Source: Rapana venosa
Taxonomy: Eukaryota; Mollusca; Gastropoda; Neogastropoda; Muricidae
Assembly (NCBI GenBank): GCA_028751875.1
Contig: CM054157.1
Span: forward strand, 1,747,871-1,811,870
Length of the DNA stretch: 64,000 nucleotides
Reading direction: 5' to 3'
The notes under the pieces are model-generated. The model made no database searches. It was not told the DNA's origin and saw nothing but the letters and a program-made list of their open reading frames with translations. Below are positions 1 through 64,000 of the stretch, one piece after another (position 1 is the first letter of the stretch; each line of letters opens with the position of its first letter). A program made the translations under genes and the position numbers.

Positions 1-63
1 GTTTGTAGTAACAGCAACAGTAGTTGTAGCAGTAGCAGCAGCAACAGCAACAACAACATCAAC

Positions 64-113
64 AAAATCAGCAGCAGCAGCAGCAGCAGCTACTACTACC
101 GCTAGCAGCAGCA

Positions 114-177
<64 letters not shown>

Positions 178-223
178 AAGAAGAAGAAGAAGAAAAAGAA
201 GAAGAAGAAGAAGAAACTGTAGC

Positions 224-250
<27 letters not shown>
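64..250. repeat. (CAG/AGC)n and (GAA)n triplet repeats
   Basis: Imperfect GCA/CAG tracts alternate with GAA/AGA and GTA tracts. Long Ser/Ala/Cys-only reading frames across it are consequences of the triplet periodicity. Confidence 0.85.
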
Positions 251-255
<5 letters not shown>

Positions 256-664
256 CGACAACTATTAGAACAGTTTTAAAACCAGTGATACGAACATCAT
301 CACAGACCGTTGACAAGGAAATGAGCTGAAATTATCGTAGCAGCAAGGATAGCAGTATCAGCAGTAGCTATTGTAACCAGAATTGATGCAGCTGTATTTA
401 AAAGAAATAGGTGAAGCAATAGAAAGCTTTCGTAGTTTTTATCGAGGACTCATTTGACTTTATAGTCCTGTATACTGGACTTGGAAATGAGTGGCTGTAT
501 CAAGAGGTCAAGTGTCTATTAAAGTGGTCAAACCTGTACCCATAATTATAGTCTAGTGTGCAGTGAAGTGGTCAGGTATATTTAAGGGGTCACCACTCAG
601 TCTTTTTGTGTGTGTCTGTCTGCGAGTCTTTCGATCTCTGTCTGTCTGTCTGTCTGTCTCTGTC

Positions 665-697
<33 letters not shown>

Positions 698-752
698 GCT
701 AACAAATATTATTGAGCTCTGGCATTCAAATATTGATAGTGATTTATTTCCA

Positions 753-1010
753 GGAGCTTAGTTTTTGTAGACTTTGCTTTTGACACGATTGATCATTCAC
801 CTCTGAGGAAAAAACAGCCTTGCTTTGTATGGTTTAGGCCCTGACATAGTCAAACTTATTTCTTCCTTTCACAACAACGGAAGACACGCAGTTTGCCGAG
901 ATTCGGTAACACCATCTCTCTTGCCAGACAAATAATTATGGTGTGCCACAATGCTCGGTTTTAGGTCCAATCTTTTTTTTGATATATATCACTGATCCTC
1001 CTTGTCAGGT
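753..1010 (+). pseudogene. LINE reverse transcriptase fragment (CR1/Jockey-like)
   Basis: With frameshifts the plus strand reads FVDFAFDTIDHSPL then, in another frame, YGVPQCSVLGPIFFLIYI, the D-helix and [20 protein letters not shown] blocks of non-LTR reverse transcriptases. It is short, frameshifted and dead. The flanks 250-750 and 1010-1680 show nothing else except a (TGTC)n tract at 600-705. Confidence 0.7.
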
Positions 1011-1683
1011 TTTTTGTCATCTTGTGACCTTTGCACTCATGACAGTGCCCTTCAAAGTTGAGAAAGAATGCAAACCTGGTAGGGATAGACTTACAAAAAG
1101 GTATATATTGATAAACTTGTTAGGTTTGTATAGATGCTGCCTAAATAGAAAACCATAAGTCTTTGTCATTGGAAAAAGGATACTTATAAGAAAGTAGATC
1201 TTCTTCCATTCAGTCTTAAAGGGGTTTCTATGTACTAAATTATCAAAACTCTTATACCAGCTTATCTTGGCAATGTTTAAAAACAAAAACACAGGCAGTA
1301 CAAGTTTGTTATATTACCCCTGTCCAAGAACCGATTTGTTTATGTCTTCATTCATATTTTCAGGTAAAAATCTTTGAAATGAAGGTTCAGATTATCTTAA
1401 AACATATAATAAAAGCAGCTTAGAAACCTTCAAGAAATTATTTCCCAGATATCTATTGAATTACTGTACAGTTTGCTTGATATTTTCTTTTTTTCTTTTT
1501 CGTTCTTCTTTGCCACTGCTGCATAAAGCAGTCAAACTACTAATGTACCTCTTTCTACGCAGATTCTTTTTTCCTGGGGTGTTTGATTTAGTGCAGTATA
1601 GCTTTACTTTCACAGTTGTTACACTAACACTTGTCAATTGAAAACAAGCCACGTGCTCAGTCTGTCTAGTTGTTTGCATGTAA

Positions 1684-1686
<3 letters not shown>

Positions 1687-1755
<69 letters not shown>
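1687..1755. repeat. (TC)n microsatellite
   Basis: Uninterrupted CT dinucleotides for about 70 bp, followed by a C-rich stretch to 1800. The segment 1800-3094 beyond it shows no gene I can support. Confidence 0.9.
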
Positions 1756-1759
<4 letters not shown>

Positions 1760-3094
1760 TCTGTCCCCCTCTCTGCCTCCCCCCCTTCCCCCCTCCCCCC
1801 TGCAACGCTTTCACTTGCCGAAAACAGGACAGGCAGGAGGCTAAAGGGGGGTAACTCTCCTTCACCCACAAAGACCTACTTGGCGCCCCGTTCTGTCTCT
1901 TTCAACTTTCCCCTTCCCATCGTGTTTGCTTTTAATCAGCCTCTCCCTTATCGTGTCGGCGTGGGCGCTGTGTGGAATACGTAATATGACCACACGCGGC
2001 GTCTCAAAGAGATGGACAGCCACCAGCTTGCTTCAGAGACAGGTGTGTGAAGCCATCATCCTCTCGCCCCCTCCACTCCAGAGATCAACAGACCAACCTC
2101 CTGGACATTAAACTGCCTGACCTACTAGTCTCCTTCTAAACCTAAGGCCAGGACTGTCAGGGCAAAACAGACCCCCAAGGATCGTCCATTGCCCTCAAAG
2201 CTACGTCTGAAGCAGCTTGGGGCATTCTGTTCAACATTGAGGCATCATGTTCAACCTGACCTGTTCGCAATATAGGTCCTGCTCTTTGTCCTACAAACAG
2301 CCCCCATCCTCCAGCCAATCAACGTTCAGTTTGAAACTCCTGATCACAACATTCGCCTGAGTATGGGTGTCATGTAATAAAGCCCCACTTACTTTGCTGC
2401 ACAATTCCTGTGGCAGTTCGTCCTTTTCGCACTGACAGGTCTGAACGAACAAGTTCTGTTCGCAAGGTATGTCTGAACCGTAAGGTGGACAAGTGAAGTG
2501 GGTCAGTAACGTCAATGTTCATTTTATAGTTGCCTTCATCTTTCCCAAAGCCTGATTCTATGAAAAGTGTTCTACCTTTATCTATTTCAGTACTGTCTTA
2601 TCTGTCGTGGTGGCATTCCAAGTATAGTTGTTGTTTGTTGTTGTGGTTGTTACAGTGTTCCCCAGCTTAACGCCGTCAGTCTGAACATGCACTCTGTCTT
2701 ACTCATCCTAGCCGGGAATCAGCCTGGGATTGCTAAGCACACACGGGATCAGTTTGCATGCGTGACTATTTCCGTGTACTTCACCACATAGGCAGCCATA
2801 CTCTGGTTTTAGAGGATTTTTTTTTCTGTGATGGATAGTACAGGTTGCTATGCTGGAGCTTGTCATGGCTGAAGACAATCTCAACATCACATTTCAAAGC
2901 AGTTGAAACATCAGACCAAGTATGGTCTTTTGGGCTACAAACAAAATAAACAATTTCCAGCGATATTTTTTCTCTCCTTTTCTCTGGGGGAAAAAATTGT
3001 ATGTCTTTTCCGCTATGCAAAAATGCCAATTCCCAGTCAGGGTTTCCTGTCCCCCCAAAGAAAATATCAGATAATTATTATCGTCACCTTTCCA

Positions 3095-3594
3095 NNNNNN
3101 NNNNNNNNNNNNNNNNNNNNNNNNNNNNNNNNNNNNNNNNNNNNNNNNNNNNNNNNNNNNNNNNNNNNNNNNNNNNNNNNNNNNNNNNNNNNNNNNNNNN
3201 NNNNNNNNNNNNNNNNNNNNNNNNNNNNNNNNNNNNNNNNNNNNNNNNNNNNNNNNNNNNNNNNNNNNNNNNNNNNNNNNNNNNNNNNNNNNNNNNNNNN
3301 NNNNNNNNNNNNNNNNNNNNNNNNNNNNNNNNNNNNNNNNNNNNNNNNNNNNNNNNNNNNNNNNNNNNNNNNNNNNNNNNNNNNNNNNNNNNNNNNNNNN
3401 NNNNNNNNNNNNNNNNNNNNNNNNNNNNNNNNNNNNNNNNNNNNNNNNNNNNNNNNNNNNNNNNNNNNNNNNNNNNNNNNNNNNNNNNNNNNNNNNNNNN
3501 NNNNNNNNNNNNNNNNNNNNNNNNNNNNNNNNNNNNNNNNNNNNNNNNNNNNNNNNNNNNNNNNNNNNNNNNNNNNNNNNNNNNNNNNNNNNNN
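3095..3594. other. Assembly gap (500 N)
   Basis: Exactly 500 N, the conventional size for a gap of unknown length. Any reading frame across it is meaningless. Confidence 0.99.
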
Positions 3595-3615
3595 AACAGG
3601 ATTTAACGTGTTCTG
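3595..3615 (-). mobile_element. SINE remnant at gap edge
   Basis: The 16 bases after the gap (aacaggatttaacgtg) match the internal part of the main tRNA-derived SINE family of this window, then give way to (GT)-rich sequence. The gap probably hides the rest of that copy. Confidence 0.5.
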
Positions 3616-3629
3616 TGTGAGTGTCTGTG

Positions 3630-4730
3630 TGAGTGTTGGTGTGCGTGTGTGCGCATAACGAAATGATGATACCTGCTCAGCTTAAATGTATTGCCCAAAC
3701 AAAAACCTTGAATATAAGTCCTTACCCATCAAGATAGTGCATTTGTGCACAGGCATGCATGAGCTCACTGCATGTATAGACAGCTAGAAACATGTATGCA
3801 GACAACTTATTCCTTTTCATTAGACACCTGATTCTGGCCTTAAAATGGATAAATTTTCCAATCATTCAACAGACGATCCGCACAATTGGTGTCACAGATA
3901 TTGCTAAACAAGAAAAGAAGATAGAACTGAATTCATACAAACTATTGAATCAATCACTAAAATACCTCATACTACAGTGCAAAATGACTTGAATTCATAC
4001 GCTTTGAAATAATCACAGCAAAAGTTTCCACTAAAACTTGTACAAACTCCTCTCACAGTCAGTCATCACAATATTGCTCAAAGTGTCACTGTTCTGTCAT
4101 GAAACCTTGTCTTTTGCTTCACATGCTTTTCAGCTCCTTTGCCAACATGAACCATGAATTAAAGCACCTTGGCATGTTCTGAACTAACTGGCAATTAAAA
4201 CACATAGCCAAACTAACAACATAACTAATATAACATACCAACAACATAACTAAGAATTATTTACAAGTTCATAATTCATGACAGACGGAATAGCACAGAT
4301 ATGATGTTCAGTTATATGATATGGTAACCAAACATAACAAACACACGTGTAGACAGTGGAGTATATGAGGCAGTCATTAACAGAAGTTAGAAATCATCCA
4401 AGTGTGAACAACAGTGTATGCCATTTAAAGGACCCAAAAGCTACATTTTTGTTAAAAGTCTGTGTTGTATGGAGACAATACATCTACAAACATAATACTG
4501 AGAACGTCATATGAGGTATATTACAGGTGGATAAAAAAAAGTTTACGGCAATACGATGTATAAGATTAGACTTAGATTAAAAACGAAGCCTCCGGCAATT
4601 TGTGGTGATGTTCCCCAGTAACTGAAAACATTGTTAGTACAAGCAACCATTCAATTCTTTTAAAAACTTTTCTTTAACTCTTCTCTTCTCCTCCTTTATT
4701 TCCCTGAAAAAGTTGTTGGGGCACAGCAAT
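3630..4730. other. No gene recognised
   Basis: AT-rich single-copy-looking DNA with short ORFs only. I see no domain, RNA gene or long repeat. Confidence 0.6.
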
Positions 4731-4734
4731 GAAT

Positions 4735-5315
4735 TTTTCTAGCCATGTCTCTGGGACAACCTGGTGGAGCCCAGCCCTCTCCTGATACAGGATGCATGCT
4801 AGGTATGTGTGTTTCCATAGCCCACTGAACACTGACAAGAATTACAGGATTTTAGGATTTTTAACACTTCCAGAACTGGAACTTCCAATCAATGGTGCTA
4901 CCGAGTGCTATACTACTCCCTGCTATAATTGAGATCAACAAAGGTCAAGTTCAGCATCTCGTTGTGATTAAACTCATGTCTGTTTTCCTAGACGTCTTTC
5001 AGTTCTGTAAGAAGGGTTTTGTTTACAAATTGTCTTTTTTTTTTTATAGTATTTGTACACTGCAGGCTCAGACCAGCATAATGGCTTGTCTGTGACAGCT
5101 CCAGGCACAGTAGAGTTAACATGAACATTTCACCTTCTGCATGCATAATTATATATATGAAGGGAAGTAAGGCACTGGCAGGTCTGTGCTTAAAGATGAT
5201 GCAGGAGATTGTGAACATCCCAACCTTTCATTCACCAGATACCACAGCTGAGATTCTAACCCATGATTTCATGGACCCATGGAAGTCTCAGCCAGCCAGC
5301 TATACTAGGCCATAG
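4735..5315 (-). mobile_element. Old SINE-like dispersed repeat (interrupted)
   Basis: Two parts match 14985-15312: 'ggatgcatgctaggtatgtg..ccatagcccactgaacactgac' near 4790-4845, and the tRNA-like end 'gattctaacccatgatttcatggaccca..' near 5252-5315. Diverged and split by unrelated sequence. Related pieces occur at 17900-17940 and 61790-61840. Confidence 0.45.
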
Positions 5316-5726
5316 TGTGCAATTACTTTTGGTAACTGAAAAGGGAGAATGAAGAACGGTACTGGATTTTCTCAAATATCACTCCTTAACTCACCCTGTG
5401 CCAAAAATACATCACTGCATTTTATCACAGTGCTGATGACATGCAAGCCAAATGACATTCCGCAGATGTTCACTGTATCCACAATTGATGGGAGATAATA
5501 TTTCAATTTCATGTCTTCATATATGAATAGTTTCTTCTCTCAGATCAGTTTTGGTCTTGTTTAGACTGAACAGTGAGCCCTGTTTGGCCATGGCCTGGTG
5601 TTCTGACATGTCCACAAAGAACATCATGTGACAGACACCATGAGATCTACATGTGAAGGGGCAGTAATTAGATTACCTCCCATGCCATCAGAGTCTTGTC
5701 GCAGCGTCCTGTTTTCTAAATCTGGA

Positions 5727-5935
5727 CACACCTGCGAATTGTGCGACACTGTTGGCTGGTGGTTAAAGCCTCTTGGTTGGATACACTTCACCTATGCGGT
5801 GAAATGTAGAACTTATGCAGCCTCTTTACTGAGGTCACATCCTCACTGTCTAGCTGTGTCTTGTGTTGAGCAGAAATGGGAGATGAAAGATCTCCACTCT
5901 GTTACATACAGAAAAGCTATCTCAGATCTTGTCCA
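5727..5935 (+). repeat. Unclassified dispersed repeat, copy 1
   Basis: This segment is similar to the reverse complement of 39755-39965: both have cacacctgc.aattgtgc, gctggtggtt.aa, a shared atacactt block, tatgcagc.tcttt and atctccactctgttaca. In the same frame both translate to a similar peptide with GWWLK, IHF and YAAS. It does not match a family I know. Confidence 0.5.
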
Positions 5936-5939
5936 CTGT

Positions 5940-8700
5940 CAATCTTGTGAAATTATGGTAAGGCAGGTATTTTTTGACATTTACCTTTTCAAATAAAAAG
6001 TCGCGAGATCTGATGGGGCAACAGGGCCTTGGTTTGCAGGAGTTAAAGCACAGCAATTTAATGTAACAACTTCTGTTATTACCAGTGTGACGTACTGTCA
6101 TATCTGATGTGTGCAGTGTTGCATAGCACCTTCACCCAAAGTAAAGATGTTTTCACAGCTGTGTGCTACGGACACGTTCAAGTAAAATTTTCACCAAAAG
6201 ATGCGAGGTTCTTGAGTGTGTCAGCATTTCATTTAGGTTGATCAAATGATGTCTTGTGTCAATTCACAATACCTCTGCAATCAGGGTATGTATTCTGCAC
6301 ATCTATTTGCACATTAAGAAATGACAACATCTGTTCAGGAAATATTCATCCCTTCCTTCATACACACAACAATCCTCTTCCTCCTGCAGTACATTTACAC
6401 ATCCTGTGGTCTTCTCCACTGCAGGGGCAGCGTGGATGGATGGACTGACAACCAGCCCCCTCCATCTGTCAGTCATCGGCCTCTCACAGTCTGGCTATGC
6501 TAGCTACCCACAACTATGAAGGGATGTTTGTGCTACACACGCTTGTTGAGGCAGTGGGCTCCTCCTCTGAATACAGTATGGGTGCATCACAGAGGGGCAA
6601 ACTGTATCACCATGAACAAGACAGGAAAGCTCGATCACAGTCTGGGCTGCAGTCATCTGTAAATCTATGGATTTCTTGCTAATATCTTTACTTCCAGGCA
6701 AGCCTAGAAGGAATTCCATTACACTCTTCTTTCTTTTCCCTATCACCAGCACTGTTCTACTTCTCTCTAGTTAGAAAAAAACAACCACCAACAATGCAAA
6801 ACAAAACAACAAAATGAAAGAAAAAACCCAAATACACAAAAATTAGAGATCTTGTATACATCAGCTATACATATGACCATGAGACCACAAAGAAAGTCAA
6901 CTTCAACAGTTCTCTTAAAACATAACAATGATTTTTATCTCATGAGAACACTGTCTGCAAATAATTGGGTAAGCATATGACACAACATGAAATCACTTAG
7001 TACCATACATATTTTGCGCATCTATATTGCTAGGATGATGATGACGACAGTCGAACCTGATGCTGAATGCAAGAGATCAAGAGCATTTCTCTACAAACAA
7101 ATGTGAGACCAGTAGATGGGCAAGGTTAGTATCACTTTTCATCAACTCTGTGGGCCAACAGGCTACACTGCTTTTGTGCAGACATTCCACTTAAGGAGAC
7201 TTCTTTCAGTTTTGGACTGGTGATGTTATGTTGCATTATAAGCAATAACAACTACAAAAACAAAAATAACACCTCTGACCTCTCTACTGTCCAACAGCCA
7301 ATCAACAGGGGTTTGACATACTGATGCCTTAAGAGCAACAACGGTTTATCTGAAAAAAATTAGCAATTTTCAATTTTTTCATATTTGGTAGAATTTACTG
7401 TAACCTTTCAGATGACAAACGTATAAAATAAAAGTTTTATTAATTTCAAAGATATTTGAAGAAAACCTTTGTTGCACAAAATTACCCTAGCAAATTTCAC
7501 AGGGTACACTGGACTACCGCACAGCATCCCACTTTTCCTCTAAAGGCTGTAATGCCAATTATCTGGGACAGGGGTCTGCAACAGCGGACATCCAGCTGTG
7601 CAAACCCTTCTTGCCAAGGAGAGGATACACTTGGACTGCTGGGCAGGGTTTATGTAACACTGGCCGGCCTGGCAGTTGTGTGGTTCTTCTGCTGAAAACT
7701 GATGGCTGGAATGTGATCTTATCTGGGAAAGAGGGTCAAGCTTTGTGCCACGCCCTGTATTTTCTCTGCAAGCAAGGTGGTCTACCTTCACTGCCAGTGT
7801 TTTTGCTATCCTGGCCTTTACATGAAATTCCACTTTCTGCACTAGCCTAGCATCGCTTTGAGAGGGCCAGACTTAGTGGACATAAAGTTTCACATGCAGA
7901 CTGCAAGAAAATTCCGGGCAAAAGCAGGCCACCAGTTGTAAATATGCATTTATGCGCTTTCTTCTACATGCATTACAACATCGAGATGTTATGATAAAGG
8001 TGGCATCAACACCCGTTCTCTTTCCAAAAACTGAATACTTCCGTTCAGTCCTCGAATTTGTTCTGACCTTTCAAACTTTCAAATGAGTGTATCTCAAAAC
8101 TTATGAAAATGGCGGCTCTGTCGATAGACCGTTGTTGCTCTAAGTCTAAGGCATTAAAACTGTCAAATCCACCACTCAGCACTGGTTTAACAAAGTATGC
8201 ATGTGACGTAGCACCTGACTGGTTGAGTTTTACACACACCACGACTTTTTCAGCAGCATTACATATGCTGTCACAAGATCTAGAGATGTCAAAAGCTGAC
8301 AAAATCACAGAGTGTGTTCCTATTTCATTAAAATTCACAAAATCATCAGTAACAATAGCACACTGTTGGTGAAATTCTGATTGCTACAAAATTAAAGGTC
8401 TGAATACAGTGGGAAGGGGGAGAACTGAAGTTCTAGCAGTTTGCGGAATGTTCATGACTTGCCGAAAGCAGGAGATCAAAACCATTGTTCTCTGTATAAA
8501 CAGGGAACAAGGATATGTCAACTTAACTTTGGTCATGGTTACACAGTTCTCTTTTAAGATTAAAAAAAAACCACACAGACAAAAAAACATGGAACTTGTT
8601 CAGGAATGAGGACTGGTTTTGTACACCATGCTCAAAGAAAAATATAAGTACAGTCAGTGTAAAAAATACAATGTCACAAATTTCATCTTTTTTTTTCAAG
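5940..8700. other. No gene recognised
   Basis: Downstream flank of Git with short unrelated ORFs. The 139-codon minus-strand frame at 8523-8942 has no recognisable motif and overlaps the likely 3' UTR. Confidence 0.55.
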
Positions 8701-8721
8701 TGAAGGTCATTTTTTTCCCCA

Positions 8722-8727
8722 TTTATT
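8722..8727 (-). promoter_or_regulatory. Candidate polyadenylation signal AATAAA for Git
   Basis: A minus-strand AATAAA lies about 1.1 kb downstream of the Git stop, past the degenerate repeat array. It is the first canonical hexamer I noticed in that stretch; AATAAA also occurs near 7435. No transcript evidence is available. Confidence 0.25.
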
Positions 8728-9816
8728 ACCCTGCATTCTTCATCTCTGTAAGTTTGGTAACAAACCACCAATACCAGTGACCAGTTTCTTAACGACCTCC
8801 ACACCACAGGGTGCCATTTTCCCTTGTGGAAAGACACACCCCTTAACCCATCAACATTTAGAATTGTGTCTTCAACTTCACTATAATTCATCTCTTTTTC
8901 GCTCCAAGCTAATTTTTCTTTCCAAATAAGACTACTTACCACAGTTCTTCCAAACCTTTCTTAGATGAACCTTCGCCAAGGCAGTGACTGTTTTCTTGCC
9001 AGTACTGTGAAGCTACTCACTAGAAAGAAAGGGGGACCACCTTAGCAGTGTTGCTGACTGAAAAAGAGGGACCCATTTCTCAGCAAAGTGAACTGATCAC
9101 TGAAAAAGACTGCAATAGCATCTTAGTAGATCTAGCTCTGCCATTAACTGACCACCAAACAGAGGCTAACCACTCTCTTGACAATTTGAGTGGCATGTTA
9201 TGTTGGTTAGGCAATGGAAAGGGACCATCAGTCTTATCAGCCTTGGTTAAGTCATATATACTGATCACTAAAGAAGGGCGACCTTTAACTTGAAACAGTA
9301 AGTTTGTCATTCAAAGAGCCAGGTTTGGGGTTTTGAGGTTTTTTAGAAGCTTTGGCAATTCATGTCATAAGCTGATCACAAAAAAGGTGACACAGAGAGA
9401 TGTCAGCTTATCACTGAAACAAAAGAAGAGAGTCACTACTCTCTTAACAGCTTTGACGAAGTTGTGAGATGCTCACTAGCAAACAGAGACCAGTATCTTG
9501 ATGATCAGAACAACTTAACAGGTCCCAGTAAAATCACAGATCAAGTAGTGACCAGTTTCCACTAGGTACTACGCTTTGACATTGCCTATATGGAGATGTT
9601 TGTGCACTTTATAAATCATACTTTCATTCACTTCTTCGCAGCTTTAGCAGTGTCATGAGTCGACCTTGGAAAGAAGGCGACAAGTTTCTTGTGGCCTTGA
9701 CAAATGTCATTAGCTAGTTACTGAAAGAAATTAACAAGTTTCTTGGCAACATTGTAAGATGGTCACTGAAAGACGGTGATGACTTTGTCAGTGACCTTGG
9801 CTATGTGGACATCTGG

Positions 9817-62716
<52,900 letters not shown>

Positions 62717-62722
62717 GGTCAT

Positions 62723-63780
62723 TTTTGCGCTTTTACTTTGTCATCAACAATTACTGAATCAATTCTGCTAAATCATCAGCGTCTGTTCATCTGAAATGAC
62801 TGTCCACATGCATAAATTTAAACATAAACGGTACACACAAAAAGCTAGCTGGGGTTTAAAAGTTCGGTGTCAAACTCAAAACTTCGAAGTTTAGTTTAGC
62901 TGAGGTAGCATTAGAAATGAAAATCGACACTGTGATGCTTGAGTTTCAACTTTGTAAAATAACATTGACAGAGATGATACTTCTCCGCATCCGTCGAGCT
63001 GCCATCTAAGCAGACCAGTCCGTCAGGTGAGCATAATCTGTTAAGTTTCAATCCAATCATCATCATTTGTTGCTCGGTGTGTACCAATGCATTTTTCGTG
63101 CTTAAAGTTCCTGGATATGGCAGAGACTCAAATTGTCGCAAACTTTGCCCCCGTTGTCTATTTACAAAATCCATACAATATCTATGCCTCTTAGCAAACA
63201 AAAGATTAGTTTATTGAGATCATATTTATATGTACCGTTTTAAAAATGAGATATTGTGCTATTTCATTTACGACAACCTTTATAGTCAGGCAACGCAATG
63301 ACCCAGTGAGGTCAGAGAGCGGTCTCTTCAGGTCATGCCGGGTCAAATACCAAAAGTGTAGATGAATGATCAAGAGTTTTTTCCCTTCCTCGTATGTGCG
63401 TGCGGGTTTTATTATTGTTATTATCTTATTTTTTTATTATTTTTTTTTTGGGGGGGGGTGGTTGTTGTTATTGTTGTTGGGTTTTGCTGTGTTTGGGTAG
63501 ATTTTTTGTGTTTTTTCTCTCTTGTTTTGTTGTTGTTGGAGTTTTGGGGGAATTGTTATTTTTTTGTCGTCGAACACTGAGACTGCAACTATTGTCCGTT
63601 ATATGAGCAATTTTTGTTGTTGTTTAAATTGATTTGTTTTGTTTTTTGCTTTTTTGTTGGTGGTGGTGGTAGTTTTTGTTTGTTTTTTGCCATGCGTGAA
63701 AGAACTTCCATTTGCTATTCGAGAAAGATCTTTCATAAATCAGTGCATGATCATCATTTCTGTTATTATCATTATTATCA
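62723..63780 (-). promoter_or_regulatory. Git 5' flank (5' UTR and promoter region, unmapped)
   Basis: Sequence upstream of the Git start. In-frame TGA stops lie about 18-24 nt before the upstream ATG. I see no clear TATA box or further exon. Two AGGTCA half-sites occur near 63313 and 63330 on the plus strand; their meaning is unknown. A 96-codon ORF (62911-63201) has no recognisable motif. 63360-63680 is T/G-rich low complexity. Confidence 0.3.
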
Positions 63781-63784
63781 TTTT

Positions 63785-64000
63785 GAACATTTTTTTGGCT
63801 GCCTCATGTACTGTGACGTTCCTGTCCTCCTGCTGTTCCCACGCAGCTCATCACAATCTCTCCGCCCCGCCATACCCAGATTCGTTGTCACATCCTCAGA
63901 GTAAGAAGTCCACAGGTAGCCTATCAGTGTCAGGCCACCTTAGGGCCACCAGCCAGAGGGGTCGTGCACCGTTGTGGGTCACTTCGGTGGGGTTCTGTGA
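63785..64000 (-). mobile_element. Second copy of the 37140-37350 SINE block, truncated by window edge
   Basis: Read in reverse it matches the 3' block of 36515-37386: cccctctggctggtggccct, then acctgtggact, ctctgaggatg and gcgtgggaacagcagga. Confidence 0.7.

Noticed and set aside
1461..1871. 136-aa RE-repeat ORF and similar ORFs over (GA)n, (CA)n and (GT)n tracts
   Set aside because: Simple-sequence translation only.
2903..3658. 251-aa ORF spanning the N gap
   Set aside because: Almost entirely X residues; a gap artefact.
62911..63201. 96-aa minus-strand ORF upstream of Git
   Set aside because: No motif, overlaps the expected 5' UTR or promoter, and is not needed for the Git reading frame.

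Overview
This is a eukaryotic (metazoan) genomic window. One large split gene on the minus strand fills most of it, embedded in introns dense with microsatellites, minisatellites, SINEs, LINE remnants and short DNA transposons. There is no prokaryotic gene organisation. The SINE/LINE mix, the abundant (CA)n/(GA)n tracts and a repeat containing 'gtaaaagaacccacagcaac' suggest a protostome, probably a gastropod mollusc. The species call is an inference.

The gene is an orthologue of GIT (G-protein-coupled-receptor-kinase-interacting ArfGAP, GIT1/GIT2). I reconstructed 20 coding exons by hand from 62716 (start) down to 9817 (stop). All exon phases agree, and the 4431-nt CDS encodes about 1476 aa. 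In order it encodes the ArfGAP zinc finger, ankyrin repeats, Spa2-homology domain, coiled coil, a lineage-specific 736-aa region from one giant exon (19428-21637), and the C-terminal paxillin-binding helical bundle. Vertebrate GITs have about 760 aa, so this protein is roughly twice the usual size. The extra mass is a Pro/Ala/Ser/Gln/Tyr-rich domain built on an 11-residue repeat whose centre is 20 almost identical copies.

Region by region: 1-9000 is downstream of Git (simple repeats, an RT fragment, a 500-N gap, otherwise featureless). 9010-9868 is a degenerate tandem array grown from the last codons of Git. 10021-13340 is a 33-bp satellite invaded by two oppositely oriented TTAA-bounded elements, one carrying a further nested TTAA element. 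13.3-19.4 kb holds SINEs and exons 19 and 18. 19.4-21.6 kb is the giant exon. 21.8-24 kb is a decayed LINE with a PHD-like finger on the opposite strand. 24.7-53.2 kb carries exons 16-4 among minisatellites, SINEs and LINE pieces. 53.8-55.6 kb is a LINE interrupted by a piggyBac-like element. 57-62.7 kb carries exons 3-1, and 62.7-64 kb is the 5' flank.

No second protein-coding gene, CRISPR array or functional RNA gene can be supported. The most unusual points are the giant repeat exon, the satellite-targeted nested TTAA elements, a SINE that appears to fuse a tRNA-like head to 5S-rRNA sequence, an inverted pair of that SINE around exon 13, and a long (TG)n tract at the exon 4 acceptor.
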